A stretch of DNA of 64,000 bases, from assembly GCF_017654485.1 (NCBI RefSeq), contig NZ_CP061091.1, positions 819,501 to 883,500 of the forward strand, in the 5' to 3' direction. The notes below the pieces were generated by a model. The model was not told the DNA's origin, searched no databases, and saw nothing but the letters and a program-made list of their open reading frames with translations. Each line of letters begins with the position of its first letter. The first letter of the stretch is position 1. A program made the translations under genes and the position numbers. This document shows, piece after piece, positions 42,029 through 51,783 of the stretch. This DNA comes from Roseomonas marmotae. Lineage in GTDB: Bacteria > Pseudomonadota > Alphaproteobacteria > Acetobacterales > Acetobacteraceae.

Positions 42029-42945
42029 GCGGCGGGGTCATCCGGCGCATCGGCTTCATCGGCATCGGCAATATGGGCTGGCCCATGGCGGCCAATCTGT
42101 TGAAGGCCGGCTTCGAAGTGGTGGTGGCCGATGCGGCGCCCGGCCGCGCCGGCCGGTTCGCGAGGGAGGTGGGCGGAGGTGCCGCCGCGGATGCCGGCGA
42201 TGCCGCGCGCGGGGCCGATGCCGTCATCACCATCCTGCCCACCAGCAGGCATGTCGCCGAGGTGGTGGCGGAGATCGCCCCCGCCCTGACGGCGGGCGCC
42301 GTCGTCGTCGAGATGTCCTCTGGCGTGCCCGGCGTCACGCGGCAGCTGGCGGAGGATCTGGCGAAGCTGGGCTGCGCCATGGTGGATTGCCCGGTCTCCG
42401 GCGGCGTGCCGCGTGCCAGGACCGGCGAGCTGTCGATCATGGTGGGCGGCGAGGATGCCGCGCTGGCGCGCGTCGATCCGGTGCTGCGGGCGATGGGCAA
42501 TGCCATCCACCGCTGCGGCGGCATCGGCAATGCCCAGGCCATGAAGGCACTGAACAACCTCGTCTCCGCAGGCGGCTTCCTGATCGGCGTCGAGGCACTG
42601 CTGATCGGCCAGAAATTCGGCCTGGACCCGGCGCTGATGGTCGATGTGCTGAATGCCTCGACCGGCATGAACAACAGCACGCAGAAGAAGTTCAAACAGT
42701 TCGTGCTGTCGCGCCGCTTCGATTCCGGCTTCGGCCTCGATCTCATGATCAAGGACCTTTCCATTGCAATGGAAGTGGGACGGGAGACCGGCACGCCCAC
42801 GCCCTTCGCCGCGCTCTGCCGGGAACTCTGGAGCAGCGCGGGCGTGCTGCTGGGACCGGGCCAGGACCATACGGCGGTGGCGCAGCTGGTGGAGCAGCTC
42901 GGCGGGCAGGCGCTGGGCGGCGGCAATCAGGGCGGGGCGGAGTGA
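42025..42945 (+). CDS. 3-hydroxyisobutyrate dehydrogenase family reductase
   Basis: 306 residues of the beta-hydroxyacid dehydrogenase family. It has GFIGIGNMGWPMAANL at the NAD(P) site, DCPVSGGVPRARTG at the substrate loop, and a catalytic Lys in NAQAMKALNNL. It could act on tartronate semialdehyde, 3-hydroxyisobutyrate or a related acid. Co-transcribed with the CMD gene upstream and the metallo-hydrolase downstream. Confidence 0.9.
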   Translation: MSGGVIRRIGFIGIGNMGWPMAANLLKAGFEVVVADAAPGRAGRFAREVGGGAAADAGDAARGADAVITILPTSRHVAEVVAEIAPALTAGAVVVEMSSGVPGVTRQLAEDLAKLGCAMVDCPVSGGVPRARTGELSIMVGGEDAALARVDPVLRAMGNAIHRCGGIGNAQAMKALNNLVSAGGFLIGVEALLIGQKFGLDPALMVDVLNASTGMNNSTQKKFKQFVLSRRFDSGFGLDLMIKDLSIAMEVGRETGTPTPFAALCRELWSSAGVLLGPGQDHTAVAQLVEQLGGQALGGGNQGGAE

Positions 42946-42950
42946 CGGTG

Positions 42951-43745
42951 ATGTGGGAGGTTTTCGCGCTCCGCTACGCGCATCACGAGGACCGGCCGGC
43001 GCGGATGAATTTCCTGCAGCCAACCGACCCGCATGACGCACCGATGCCGATGGATTACTTCGTCTGGCTGCTGCGCGACGCGGCGGGGCGGGAGATCGTG
43101 GTGGATACCGGCTTCTCGCCCGAGGTGAGCGCCGCGCGGCAGCGCGGGTTGACCCGCACGGTGCCGGAGGTGCTGAACGCGATGGGCACCGACCCCGCTA
43201 CGGTCGGCGATATCATCCTGACTCATCTGCATTACGACCATGCCGGCAATATCGGGCTCTTTCCCAAAGCGCGCTTCCATCTGCAAGAGCAGGAGATGGG
43301 CTTCGCCACCGGCCGCCATATGTGCGCCGGCTGCCTCCGCGCGACCTTCGAGGTGGAGGATGTCGTCGCCATGGTGCGCGCGCTCTATGCCGACCGCGTG
43401 GAGTTCCATGAGGGCGATGGAGAGGTGGCGCCGGGCGTGACGGTGCACCGCGTCGGCGGCCATACGCCGGGCCTGCAGATGGTGCGGGTGCGGACGGAGC
43501 GCGGGCCGCTGGTGCTGGCCAGCGACGCCGCGCATTACTATGCCAATATGCAGCGGGGGAACCCCTTTCCCATCGTCTTCGATCTCGGCGAGATGACGCA
43601 GGGCTGGCGCCGCGCGCGGCGGCTGGCGGAGGGGGATGAGAGCCTGATCATCCCGGGCCATGACCCGGAGGTGCTGCGCCGCTTTCCGAAACTGCCCGGC
43701 AGCGGAGGCGAGGTCGCCTGCCTGCACCTGCCGCCCCTGGCATGA
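42951..43745 (+). CDS. Metallo-beta-lactamase-fold hydrolase, AHL-lactonase-like
   Basis: 264 residues with the dinuclear zinc motif HLHYDHAGN, then HTPG, an Asp ligand in ASDAAHYY and a terminal GHDPEV. These match the N-acyl homoserine lactonase/AttM type of the MBL superfamily, although lactonase activity on a catabolic lactone is equally plausible. The start is ATG at 42951 with GGCGGAG upstream; a GTG at 42942 overlapping the previous stop (GTGA) is the alternative. Confidence 0.88.
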   Translation: MWEVFALRYAHHEDRPARMNFLQPTDPHDAPMPMDYFVWLLRDAAGREIVVDTGFSPEVSAARQRGLTRTVPEVLNAMGTDPATVGDIILTHLHYDHAGNIGLFPKARFHLQEQEMGFATGRHMCAGCLRATFEVEDVVAMVRALYADRVEFHEGDGEVAPGVTVHRVGGHTPGLQMVRVRTERGPLVLASDAAHYYANMQRGNPFPIVFDLGEMTQGWRRARRLAEGDESLIIPGHDPEVLRRFPKLPGSGGEVACLHLPPLA

Positions 43746-43836
43746 ACGGCCCGGCACCGATTGGACCGGCGGCCCGATCGGTGCCAGACTTCCGGCAAAG
43801 CCGCTGAAGCGGCACGATGTTCGGAGGATCTCGCGC

Positions 43837-45021
43837 ATGACGCCATCCAGCCCAGCGGAGTCCACCGCCAGCCGGAGCCGCGACGCCCGGAGGCCGCTGG
43901 AAGGCCTGTTGGTGGTGTCGCTGGAACAGGCGGTGGCGGCGCCCTATTGCAGCAGCCGGCTGGCCGATGCCGGTGCGCGCGTTATCAAGATCGAGCGACC
44001 GGAAGGCGATTTCGCGCGCGGTTACGACGCCGCAGTGCACGGCCTCTCCAGCTATTTCGTCTGGCTCAACCGCGGCAAGCAGAGCCTGGTGGCCGATATC
44101 AAGAGCCCCGATGACGCGGCGCTGCTGCACCGGATGCTGGAGAAGGCGGATGTCTTCATCCAGAACCTCGCCCCCGGTGCCGCCGCGCGAGCGGGCTTCG
44201 GCGCGGAGGAATTGCGGCGGCGCTATCCCCGCCTCATCACCGTCGATGTGTCGGGCTATGGGTCGGGCCATGCCTATGCGGGCATGAAGGCCTATGACCT
44301 GCTGGTGCAGGCGGAAAGCGGGCTGGCCGCCATCACCGGGCATCCGGCGGGTCCGGGGCGCGTCGGTGTCTCGGTCTGCGACATCGCCTGCGGCATGTCC
44401 GCCTACGCGGCGGTGCTGGAGGCGCTGATCGCCCGCTCCATCAACGGCGAGGGACGCCGGCTGGAGGTCAGCCTCTTCGACGGCATGGCCGACTGGATGA
44501 ATGTGCCGCTGCTCTATTTCGAGGGCACGGGCAAGGCGCCGCAGCGCGTCGGCCTCGCGCATCCTTCCATCTGCCCTTACGGGGCCTTCGAGACTTCGGA
44601 CGGCGCGCTGGTCCTGCTCTCCATCCAGAACGAGCGGGAATGGGCGAGGTTCTGCGCCTCCGTGCTGGAGGCGCCCGAGCTGCCGCGCGCGCCCGGCTAC
44701 GAGAGCAACACGGCCCGCGTCGCCAACCGGGCGGAGGTGGATGCGCGCGTCGCACGCCTCTTCGCCACGCTCACGCGGCAGCAGGCGGCCGCGCGGCTGG
44801 ATGCCGCCGGCACCGCCTATGGCTTCGTCAACGAGGTGGCTGACCTGGTGAACCATCCGGCGCTGCGGCGGGTGGAGGTCGCCACGCCCGGCGGCCTGGC
44901 CTCCATCGTCGCGCCACCCGCCATCCATGACGGCGCCGCGCCGGTGCTGGGCCCGGTGCCCGGGATCGGCGAGCATGACGCGCTGATCCGCGCCGAATTC
45001 GCCGTTCCGCAGGCCGCCTGA
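43837..45021 (+). CDS. Class III (CaiB/BaiF) CoA-transferase
   Basis: 394 residues, family III CoA-transferase. The N-terminal part has VVSLEQAVAAPYCSSRLADA and GARVIKIERPEGDFARGYD. The catalytic Asp lies in AYDLLVQAESG, and the C-terminal part has NEVADLVNHPALRR. The start is ATG at 43837 with GGAGG upstream. It opens a four-gene cluster (with MmgE/PrpD, acyl-CoA dehydrogenase and a MaoC-like hydratase) and probably activates a dicarboxylic acid such as mesaconate, itaconate or citramalate. Confidence 0.92.
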   Translation: MTPSSPAESTASRSRDARRPLEGLLVVSLEQAVAAPYCSSRLADAGARVIKIERPEGDFARGYDAAVHGLSSYFVWLNRGKQSLVADIKSPDDAALLHRMLEKADVFIQNLAPGAAARAGFGAEELRRRYPRLITVDVSGYGSGHAYAGMKAYDLLVQAESGLAAITGHPAGPGRVGVSVCDIACGMSAYAAVLEALIARSINGEGRRLEVSLFDGMADWMNVPLLYFEGTGKAPQRVGLAHPSICPYGAFETSDGALVLLSIQNEREWARFCASVLEAPELPRAPGYESNTARVANRAEVDARVARLFATLTRQQAAARLDAAGTAYGFVNEVADLVNHPALRRVEVATPGGLASIVAPPAIHDGAAPVLGPVPGIGEHDALIRAEFAVPQAA

Positions 45022-45033
45022 GGAGACGCCCCC

Positions 45034-46428
45034 ATGAGCATCACCACGGATCTCTCCGCCTTCGTCGCGGGATTGCGGACCGAGGCCCTGCCGCCGGAGG
45101 TCCTGGACCGCGCCCGGCTGCTGGTGCTGGACCTCGTCGGCAACGCCCTGCGGGCCCGGCGGGACGCGGAGAGCACGCCCGCCCTGCTGGCCGCGGTGCG
45201 GGCCCTGGGGCTGGCCCAGGGCGAAGCCCGCGTCTTCGGCGACGAGGCCGGCTACGCCCCCGCCGGGGCCGCGCTGGTCAATGCCACGCTCGGCCATTCG
45301 CTGGACTTCGACGACACCCATGCCGAGGCGGTGCTGCATCCCGGCGCCCCCGTCATTCCCGCCGCCCTGGCCGCCGCCGAAATGGCCGGGGCCTCGGGCG
45401 CCGAGGCGCTGGCCGGCATCGTCGCGGGGTATGAGGTGGCGCTGCGGCTGGCGCTGGCCCTGCCGGCGGGGGCGCATTACGACCGGGGCTTCCATCCTTC
45501 CGCCACCTGCGGTGTCTTCGGCGCGGCGGCGGCGGCGGGGCGGGTCTTCGGGCTGGATGGCGCCGGCATCGCCTCGGCGCTGGGCATCGCGCTCAGCCAG
45601 AGCGCGGGCAGCCTTCAGTTCCTGGCCAATGGCGCCTGGACCAAGCGCTTCCAGGTGGGCTGGGCCGGCATGGCCGGGCTCACCGCCGCCACCCTGGCGC
45701 GGGAGGGCTTCAAGGGCGCTTCCGATGCCATCGAGGGCAAGCACGGCTTCCTCAACGCCTATGCCCCCGCGCCTCAGCCAGGGCGCGTGTTGCGGGATCT
45801 CGGCCAGTTCTACGAGCTGATGGCGACGGGCGTGAAGCCCTATCCCTCCTGCCGCTGGGGCCATGCCGGCATCGATGCCGCCCTGGCGCTGCGGGCCGAG
45901 CTGGATCTGAAGCCGGAGGAGATCGAGGGCGCGACGCTCGGCCTCTCCCGCGCCGCGCTGCTGCTGGTGGGGGAGCCGGCGGCGCGCAAGGCCGACCCGC
46001 AGAATGTCGTGGACGGGCAGTTCAGCGGCCCCTTCGTCATCGCGGCCGCCCTGGCCACGGGGCGGATGGACTGGGACAGCTACGCCCTGTTGCGGGACCC
46101 CGGCATCCGCGCCCTGCTGCCGCGCATAGCCTGCGTGCATGACGAGGAGATCGAGGCCGAGTTCCCTGCCAACATGTCCGGCAAGCTGACGCTGCGCGCG
46201 CGCGGGCAGAGCTTCACCCGCAAGGTGGTGGTGCCGAAGGGCGAGCCCTCCAATTTCCCGACCGACGCCGAGCTGCGCGCCAAGTTCGCCGGCCTGGCCG
46301 ATGCCGTGCTGGGCGCCGGCCCCGCCGCCGCGCTGGCCGAGGAGGTGCTGCGGCTCGATCATCTGAACGAGGCCGCCACGCTGCTCCGCCGCGCGGTGCC
46401 CGGTGGCGCCGGGCGCGCCGCAGCCTGA
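45034..46428 (+). CDS. MmgE/PrpD family protein
   Basis: 464 residues of the MmgE/PrpD fold, which includes 2-methylcitrate dehydratase and cis-aconitate decarboxylase. Family signatures are LGHSLDFDDTHAEAVLHPG, ATCGVFGAAAAAGRVFGLD and GVKPYPSCRWGHAGID. It sits 12 bases after the CoA-transferase. Within the cluster it could decarboxylate or dehydrate a tricarboxylic acid, or isomerise a substrate. The exact reaction is not evident. Confidence 0.9.
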   Translation: MSITTDLSAFVAGLRTEALPPEVLDRARLLVLDLVGNALRARRDAESTPALLAAVRALGLAQGEARVFGDEAGYAPAGAALVNATLGHSLDFDDTHAEAVLHPGAPVIPAALAAAEMAGASGAEALAGIVAGYEVALRLALALPAGAHYDRGFHPSATCGVFGAAAAAGRVFGLDGAGIASALGIALSQSAGSLQFLANGAWTKRFQVGWAGMAGLTAATLAREGFKGASDAIEGKHGFLNAYAPAPQPGRVLRDLGQFYELMATGVKPYPSCRWGHAGIDAALALRAELDLKPEEIEGATLGLSRAALLLVGEPAARKADPQNVVDGQFSGPFVIAAALATGRMDWDSYALLRDPGIRALLPRIACVHDEEIEAEFPANMSGKLTLRARGQSFTRKVVVPKGEPSNFPTDAELRAKFAGLADAVLGAGPAAALAEEVLRLDHLNEAATLLRRAVPGGAGRAAA

Positions 46429-46442
46429 ACAGGAAGACGAAG

Positions 46443-47612
46443 ATGGACGAGACCACGGCCGCCGCCGATCCCTATGCCGACCTGCGCGCGGAGGTCGCCA
46501 AGCTCTGTGCCCGTTTTCCTGGCGAATACTGGCGCAGGCTGGATGAGGTGCGCGGCTATCCGACCGATTTCGTGCGGGCACTGACGGAGGCCGGCTATCT
46601 CGGCGCGCTGATCCCCGAGGAATATGGCGGTGCCGGCCTCGGCCTCTCGGCGGCGGCGGCGATCCTGGAGGAAGTGCAGCGCCAGGGCTGCAACGGCGCC
46701 GCCTGCCACGCGCAGATGTACATCATGGGCACCATCCTCCGGCATGGCAGCGCGGCGCAGAAGCAGGAATACCTGCCGAAGATCGCCAGCGGCGAGCTGC
46801 GCCTCCAGGCCTTCGGCGTGACCGAGCCGACCAGCGGCACCGATACCACCGCGCTCCGCACCACCGCGCGGCGCGAGGGCGACAAATACATCGTCAATGG
46901 CCAGAAGATCTGGACCAGCCGGGCCGAGCATTCGGACCTGATGCTGCTGCTGGCCCGCACCACGCCGCGCGACCAGGTGGCGAAGAAGACCGAGGGCCTC
47001 TCGACCTTCATCGTCGACATGCGGAGCGTGCTGGGCAAGGGCCTGACCATCAGGCCCATCCGCACCATGATGAACCACAATTCCTGCGAGGTCTTCTTCG
47101 ACAACATGGAGGTGCCGGCCGCGAATCTGGTGGGCGAGGAGGGCAGGGGCTTCCGCTATGTGCTCGACGGCATGAATGCCGAGCGGCTGCTGATCGCCAG
47201 CGAATGCATCGGCGATGCCAAGTGGTTCATCCGGAAGGCGGTGGACTACGCGAAGGAGCGCGTGCTCTTCGGCCGTCCGATCGGCCAGAACCAGGGCGTG
47301 CAGTTCCCCATCGCCCGCGCCTATGCCCAGATGCGCGCGGCGGAGGCCATCGTGCAGAAGGGCCTGCAGAAATTCGAGCGCGGCGAGAACTGCGGCGAGG
47401 AAGCCAATATGGGCAAGATGCTGGCCGCCGAGGCCAGTTGGGCCGCCGGCGAGGCATGCATCCAGACCCATGGCGGCTTCGGCTTCGCCGAGGAATACGA
47501 TATCGAGCGCAAGTTCCGCGAGACGCGGCTCTATCAGGTGGCGCCGATCAGCACCAACCTCATCCTCTCCTATCTCGGCGAGCATGTCCTGGGCATGCCG
47601 CGTTCCTATTGA
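46443..47612 (+). CDS. Acyl-CoA dehydrogenase
   Basis: 389-residue FAD flavoprotein. It has LIPEEYGGAGLGLSAAA, FGVTEPTSGTDTTALRTTA and GQKIWTSRAEHSDL, and the C-terminal HGGFGFAEEYDIERKFRETR region typical of short-chain acyl-CoA dehydrogenases. It lies 14 bases after the MmgE/PrpD gene and is followed by a MaoC-like hydratase, so oxidation followed by hydration of the same acyl-CoA is likely. Confidence 0.93.
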   Translation: MDETTAAADPYADLRAEVAKLCARFPGEYWRRLDEVRGYPTDFVRALTEAGYLGALIPEEYGGAGLGLSAAAAILEEVQRQGCNGAACHAQMYIMGTILRHGSAAQKQEYLPKIASGELRLQAFGVTEPTSGTDTTALRTTARREGDKYIVNGQKIWTSRAEHSDLMLLLARTTPRDQVAKKTEGLSTFIVDMRSVLGKGLTIRPIRTMMNHNSCEVFFDNMEVPAANLVGEEGRGFRYVLDGMNAERLLIASECIGDAKWFIRKAVDYAKERVLFGRPIGQNQGVQFPIARAYAQMRAAEAIVQKGLQKFERGENCGEEANMGKMLAAEASWAAGEACIQTHGGFGFAEEYDIERKFRETRLYQVAPISTNLILSYLGEHVLGMPRSY

Positions 47613-47622
47613 GGGCGGCGGC

Positions 47623-48483
47623 ATGAGCCAGCAGACCGAAGGCGATTACGCCGCCTGGATCGGCCGGCGGGAGCAGCAGCGGGACATCGTCGCCGCCGGC
47701 CCCCTGGACCGCCTCGCCGCCACCCTGGACCGCGAGGACCCGCCCGCCACGGCGGGCGACGCGGCGCCGCCTCTCTCCCACTGGATCATGTTCCTGCCGG
47801 ATGCGCGGCAATCCAGCCTGGGGCTGGACGGGCATCCGGCGCGCGGCGGCTTCCTGCCGCCGGTGCATCACCTGCCGCGCCGCATGTGGGCCGGCGGGCG
47901 CCTGTCCTTCCACGCGCCGCTGCGCGTCGGCATGGCCGTCACGCGCAGCTCCACCATCGCCGATGTCTCCCGCCGCGCGGGCGCATCGGGAGAGCTGGTC
48001 TTCGTGACGGTGCGGCATGAGATCCGCGAGGATGGCCAGGATGCCGTGCTGCTGGCGGAGGAGCATGACATCGTCTACCGCTCGGGCGAGGCCGCGGCCG
48101 TGAAAGCCGCGCCGGAGGCCCCGCCGCCCGGCGCCTGGCAGCGCAGCCTGGTGCCTGATGCGGTGATGCTCTTCCGCTATTCGGCGCTGACCTTCAACGG
48201 CCACCGCATCCATTACGACCGGGACTATGTGACGCGGGAGGAAGGCTATCCCGGGCTTATCGTGCATGGGCCCCTGGTGGCGACCCTGCTGCTGGACCTG
48301 CTGCGCCGGCGGATGCCGGAGGCCGGCGTCTCCCACTTCTCCTTCCGCGCGCTCTCGCCCTTGTTTGACGGCGCGCCCGTGACGCTGCACGGCACGCCGC
48401 CGGATGCGGAAGGGCGCATCATGCTCTGGGCCACCAACCCGGCGGGCGGGCTGGCGATGCGGGCCGAGGCCCGCATCGGCTGA
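47623..48483 (+). CDS. MaoC/HTD2-like hot-dog hydratase (mesaconyl-CoA hydratase type)
   Basis: 286 residues in a double hot-dog arrangement. The N-terminal FAS1-like domain has LPRRMWAGGRLSFHAPLRVG. The C-terminal MaoC-like domain carries RYSALTFNGHRIHYD, then EGYPGLIVHGPL, the family's catalytic region. It is similar in design to mesaconyl-C4-CoA hydratase and HTD2-type dehydratases. Together with the CoA-transferase it suggests breakdown of a branched C5 dicarboxylate. The ATG at 47623 lies ten bases after the acyl-CoA dehydrogenase stop. Confidence 0.88.
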   Translation: MSQQTEGDYAAWIGRREQQRDIVAAGPLDRLAATLDREDPPATAGDAAPPLSHWIMFLPDARQSSLGLDGHPARGGFLPPVHHLPRRMWAGGRLSFHAPLRVGMAVTRSSTIADVSRRAGASGELVFVTVRHEIREDGQDAVLLAEEHDIVYRSGEAAAVKAAPEAPPPGAWQRSLVPDAVMLFRYSALTFNGHRIHYDRDYVTREEGYPGLIVHGPLVATLLLDLLRRRMPEAGVSHFSFRALSPLFDGAPVTLHGTPPDAEGRIMLWATNPAGGLAMRAEARIG

Positions 48484-48489
48484 CGCCCG

Positions 48490-50991
48490 TCATCCACCGG
48501 ACGGCAGGGCATAGGCGATGACGGCATCGCCGGCCTTGGTGCCCAGCGAGCCATGGCCGCCGGCCACGACCAGCAGGTATTGCCGTCCGTCACGGCCGGC
48601 ATAGGTCATGGGCGTGGCCTGCCCGCCGGCCGGCAGGCGGGCCCGCCATAACTCCCGTCCATCCGTCACGTCATAGCCGCGCACATAGTTGTCGATGGTG
48701 CCGGAGAGGAAGGCGACGCCCCCCGCCGTCATGATCGGGCCGCCCAGATTGGGCACGCCCATCGGGAAGGGCAGCGGCACGGGCGCGGCATCGCGCGTGG
48801 TGCCGTTCTTGCGCCGCCACAGGATCTCGCCCGTGCGCAGGTCGGCCCCGGCCACATAGCCCCAGGGCGGCTGCTGGCAGGGCAGGCCCAGCACCGAGGT
48901 GAAGGGATAGAGCTGCACGGCGTAGGGCGCGCCGAAATTCTCGTTCAGCGCCGGCAGGCTGCCCTCGGGCCGCTCGCCCCCCTGCACCATCAGGCTGGTG
49001 GCATCCGGGCGCGGCACCAGGCGGGAGACGAAGGCGAGATAGGTGGGGGTGGTGAAGGCCACCTCCCGCCGCGGGTCCACGGCCACCGAGCCCCAGTTGA
49101 AGACGCCGAAATTGCCGGGATAGACCAGCGTGCCCTGCAGCGAGGGGGGCGTGTAGCGCCCTTCGTAGCGCAGACGCTTCAGGGCGATGCGGCAGGCCAT
49201 CTGGTCGAGGAGCGTGGCACCCCACATATCCGCCTCCGTCAGCGGCGGCGGCTCGTAGGAGAGCCTGGAGACCGGCTGCGTCGGCGCCGTGCGGTCGCCC
49301 TCCACGGCGCCCTGCGGCACCGGCGTCTCCGTGACCGGCAGCACCGGCTGCCCGGTCTCACGGTTCAGCACGTAGATCTCGCCCTGCTTGGTGGGCTGGA
49401 CCAGCGCCGGCACGCGCTGCCCATCGAGTGTGAGGTCGATCAGGCTGGGCTGGGATGGGACGTCATAGTCCCAGAGATCGTGATGCACGGTCTGGAAGAC
49501 CCAGCGCACCTGCCCGGTGGCGAGATCCAGCGCCACGACGGAGGAGGAGAAGCGCTCGACCTCCTCGCTGCGGTCGGCGCCCCACTGGTCCGGCGGCTGG
49601 TTGCCCAGCGGCACATAGACCATGCCCAGATCTTCATCGACGGCGGAGATGGACCAGCTATTGGGGGAATTTGGAGTATAGGTCTGGCCGGGCGGCAGCG
49701 GCGCGGTCTGCTCCGGGTTGCCGGAATCCCAGTTCCAGACCAGCGCGCCCGTATTGACGTCGAAGGCGCGGATGACGCCGGAGGTCTCGTTGGTGGAGAC
49801 ATTATCCAGCACCGTGCCGCCGACGATCACCAGGTTCCGCGTCACCACGACGGGCGAGGTGGAGTAATAGCCGCCCGGCTTCACATTCGGCATGTTGGTC
49901 CAGAGGTTGATTTGCCCACCGTCGCCGAAGCTGGTGCAGACGCCACCGCTCTCCGGGTCCAGCGCGATCAGCCGCCCGTCGGCCGTCGGCATGAAGAGCC
50001 TGCGCGGGCAATCGGCCACGGTGCGGGCGCCATCCGCCGCGGCGGGCAGGCGCAGGGGCGGCGCGGCCTGCTGCGGGGCGGCATCGACCTGGGCACCGCC
50101 CGGGGCCTGCGGCGTGCCGGAGGGCGCGGCCGCCGGGGCCGGCGCATCGCCGGAGGCCTCGTGGTAGGAGAGGCCCCGGCAGGTCAGGTGCTGCAAGGCC
50201 AGCTCGTTCTGGATGCGTGGGCTGTAGCGCCAGACCTCCTGCCCCGTATCCGCATCCAGGGCGATGACGTTCTGGTGCGGCGTGCAGAGGAAGAGGCGGT
50301 CGCCGATCTTCAGCGGCGTGACCTGGAAGGTCGTCTCCTCCGGGTCGCCGGGGCGGCCGCGCTGATCCCCGGTGTTGTAGGTCCAGGCCACCTCCAGCCG
50401 GCTGATATTCTCCGGCGTGATCTGCGCCAGAGGGGAGTAGCGCTGGCCATGGCCGGTGCGGCCATAGGCATGCCATTCACCTTCCGGAATCGCCTCCTCC
50501 GCCACATTCGTGGTGCGGGGGCCGGGCAGGCGGCCGTCGATGCGGCCCGGGTCGTTCGTCAGCGCCATGCCGGCGGCCACCACCGACGCCAGCAGCACGA
50601 CGGACAGCGCCAGCCCGCCGCCGCGGAAGGCGGTGACGCGGCGGGGGGAGGCCGGGTCGCCCAGGCCGCGCGTGACCCAGGGGGTCAGCAGGACCAGACC
50701 CAGCAGGAAGATGAGGTCGCCGCGCGCGGTCAGCGGCCACCAGCTCAGCCCGGATTCCCAGATGGCCCAGAGCAGGGTGGCGGCGGTCAGCAGCGCATAG
50801 ACCCAGAGCGCGGCCGGGCTGCGGCGCCAGAGCAGCCATGCCGTGACCAGCATCGCGAGGCCCGCGCAGAAATAGTACCAGGATCCCTGCAGGGCTACGA
50901 GCCAGCCGCCGCCAATGGCCAGCGCCAGGCCCAGCAGGACCAGAATGATGGCCAGCACGGCCAGTACCCGGCTTCGCCTTATCGCTTGCAT
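48490..50991 (-). CDS. Membrane-bound PQQ-dependent glucose/quinate dehydrogenase
   Basis: 833 residues. Five membrane segments in the first 140 residues are followed by a periplasmic eight-bladed PQQ domain with repeated W-motifs, such as NISRLEVAWTYNTGD and VALDADTGQEVWRY. The enzyme passes electrons from glucose, quinate or shikimate to ubiquinone. An Ala/Pro/Gln-rich loop near residues 280-310 interrupts the barrel. It is convergent with the CoA cluster. Acetic acid bacteria commonly carry such dehydrogenases. The exact substrate within the family is not determined. Confidence 0.93.
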   Translation of the reverse strand: MQAIRRSRVLAVLAIILVLLGLALAIGGGWLVALQGSWYYFCAGLAMLVTAWLLWRRSPAALWVYALLTAATLLWAIWESGLSWWPLTARGDLIFLLGLVLLTPWVTRGLGDPASPRRVTAFRGGGLALSVVLLASVVAAGMALTNDPGRIDGRLPGPRTTNVAEEAIPEGEWHAYGRTGHGQRYSPLAQITPENISRLEVAWTYNTGDQRGRPGDPEETTFQVTPLKIGDRLFLCTPHQNVIALDADTGQEVWRYSPRIQNELALQHLTCRGLSYHEASGDAPAPAAAPSGTPQAPGGAQVDAAPQQAAPPLRLPAAADGARTVADCPRRLFMPTADGRLIALDPESGGVCTSFGDGGQINLWTNMPNVKPGGYYSTSPVVVTRNLVIVGGTVLDNVSTNETSGVIRAFDVNTGALVWNWDSGNPEQTAPLPPGQTYTPNSPNSWSISAVDEDLGMVYVPLGNQPPDQWGADRSEEVERFSSSVVALDLATGQVRWVFQTVHHDLWDYDVPSQPSLIDLTLDGQRVPALVQPTKQGEIYVLNRETGQPVLPVTETPVPQGAVEGDRTAPTQPVSRLSYEPPPLTEADMWGATLLDQMACRIALKRLRYEGRYTPPSLQGTLVYPGNFGVFNWGSVAVDPRREVAFTTPTYLAFVSRLVPRPDATSLMVQGGERPEGSLPALNENFGAPYAVQLYPFTSVLGLPCQQPPWGYVAGADLRTGEILWRRKNGTTRDAAPVPLPFPMGVPNLGGPIMTAGGVAFLSGTIDNYVRGYDVTDGRELWRARLPAGGQATPMTYAGRDGRQYLLVVAGGHGSLGTKAGDAVIAYALPSGG

Positions 50992-51171
50992 GATGAGATG
51001 GAACTCCCGCTTGCAGGTAGGGCCGCCCTGGTCCGCTCCATGGCTGTCACGGCCTCTGCACGCGCTAACGGAGTTTTTGCAGGTTGCGTTGAGTCAACCA
51101 CTCGGGAGGCATGCCGATGCGGCGCAGTCGCGCCGTGGTGGGCATACTGGCCTGAGCGGAACGGGGAGGAG

Positions 51172-51783
51172 ATGCTGATGCCGCCTGAGCGGAATGGCCT
51201 GGAGGCCGCGGAAGATACGCGGCGCTGCGCCTGGGCGGTGAAGGACCCGCTGATGCGGGCCTATCACGACGAGGAGTGGGGCATCCCGCAGCGCGACGGG
51301 CGCATGCTCTGGGAGATGCTGATGCTGGAGGGTTTCCAGGCAGGCCTCGCCTGGATCACCATCCTGCGGAAGCGCGAGGCCTTCCGGGCGGGTTTCGCCG
51401 GCTTCGACCCCGCGCGGGTGGCGCGCTTCGGCGCGGCCGAGACCGAGCGGCTGATGGCCGATCCCGGCATCGTCCGCTCCCGCGCCAAGATCGGGGCGGT
51501 GATCGCCGGCGCCCGGATCTATCAGGCGATGCTGGAGCGGGGCGAGGATTTTTCCGGGTTTGCCTGGTCCTTCACCGGAGGGCAGCCACTGGTCGGCGAT
51601 GGCCGGCACCTGCCGGCGAAGACCCCGCTCTCTGAGGAGATCTCGCGCGAGCTGAAGCGGCGGGGCTTCAAATTCGTCGGCCCCACCATCGTCTATGCCT
51701 GGATGCAGGCGGTCGGCGTGGTCAATGACCATGCCGCCGATTGCTTCTGCCGCCAGCGGGACGAGCTGCGCGCCCTGGCTTAG
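51172..51783 (+). CDS. tag: DNA-3-methyladenine glycosylase I
   Basis: 203 residues of the Tag family, which excises 3-methyladenine from DNA. Features: the N-terminal RRCAWAVKDPLMRAYHDEEW zinc-ligand region, LEGFQAGLAWITILRKREAF in the helix-hairpin-helix region, and the C-terminal NDHAADCFCR zinc site. RBS GGGGAGGA; ATG 51172 or 51178. It overlaps the convergent GlxR-like gene by four bases at the stop codons. Confidence 0.95.
   Translation: MLMPPERNGLEAAEDTRRCAWAVKDPLMRAYHDEEWGIPQRDGRMLWEMLMLEGFQAGLAWITILRKREAFRAGFAGFDPARVARFGAAETERLMADPGIVRSRAKIGAVIAGARIYQAMLERGEDFSGFAWSFTGGQPLVGDGRHLPAKTPLSEEISRELKRRGFKFVGPTIVYAWMQAVGVVNDHAADCFCRQRDELRALA

Noticed and set aside
42951-43745. A dedicated quorum-quenching function for the metallo-hydrolase
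   Set aside because: The fold and zinc motif fit a lactonase, but the neighbours are catabolic and no quorum-sensing genes are present, so only the family name is given.
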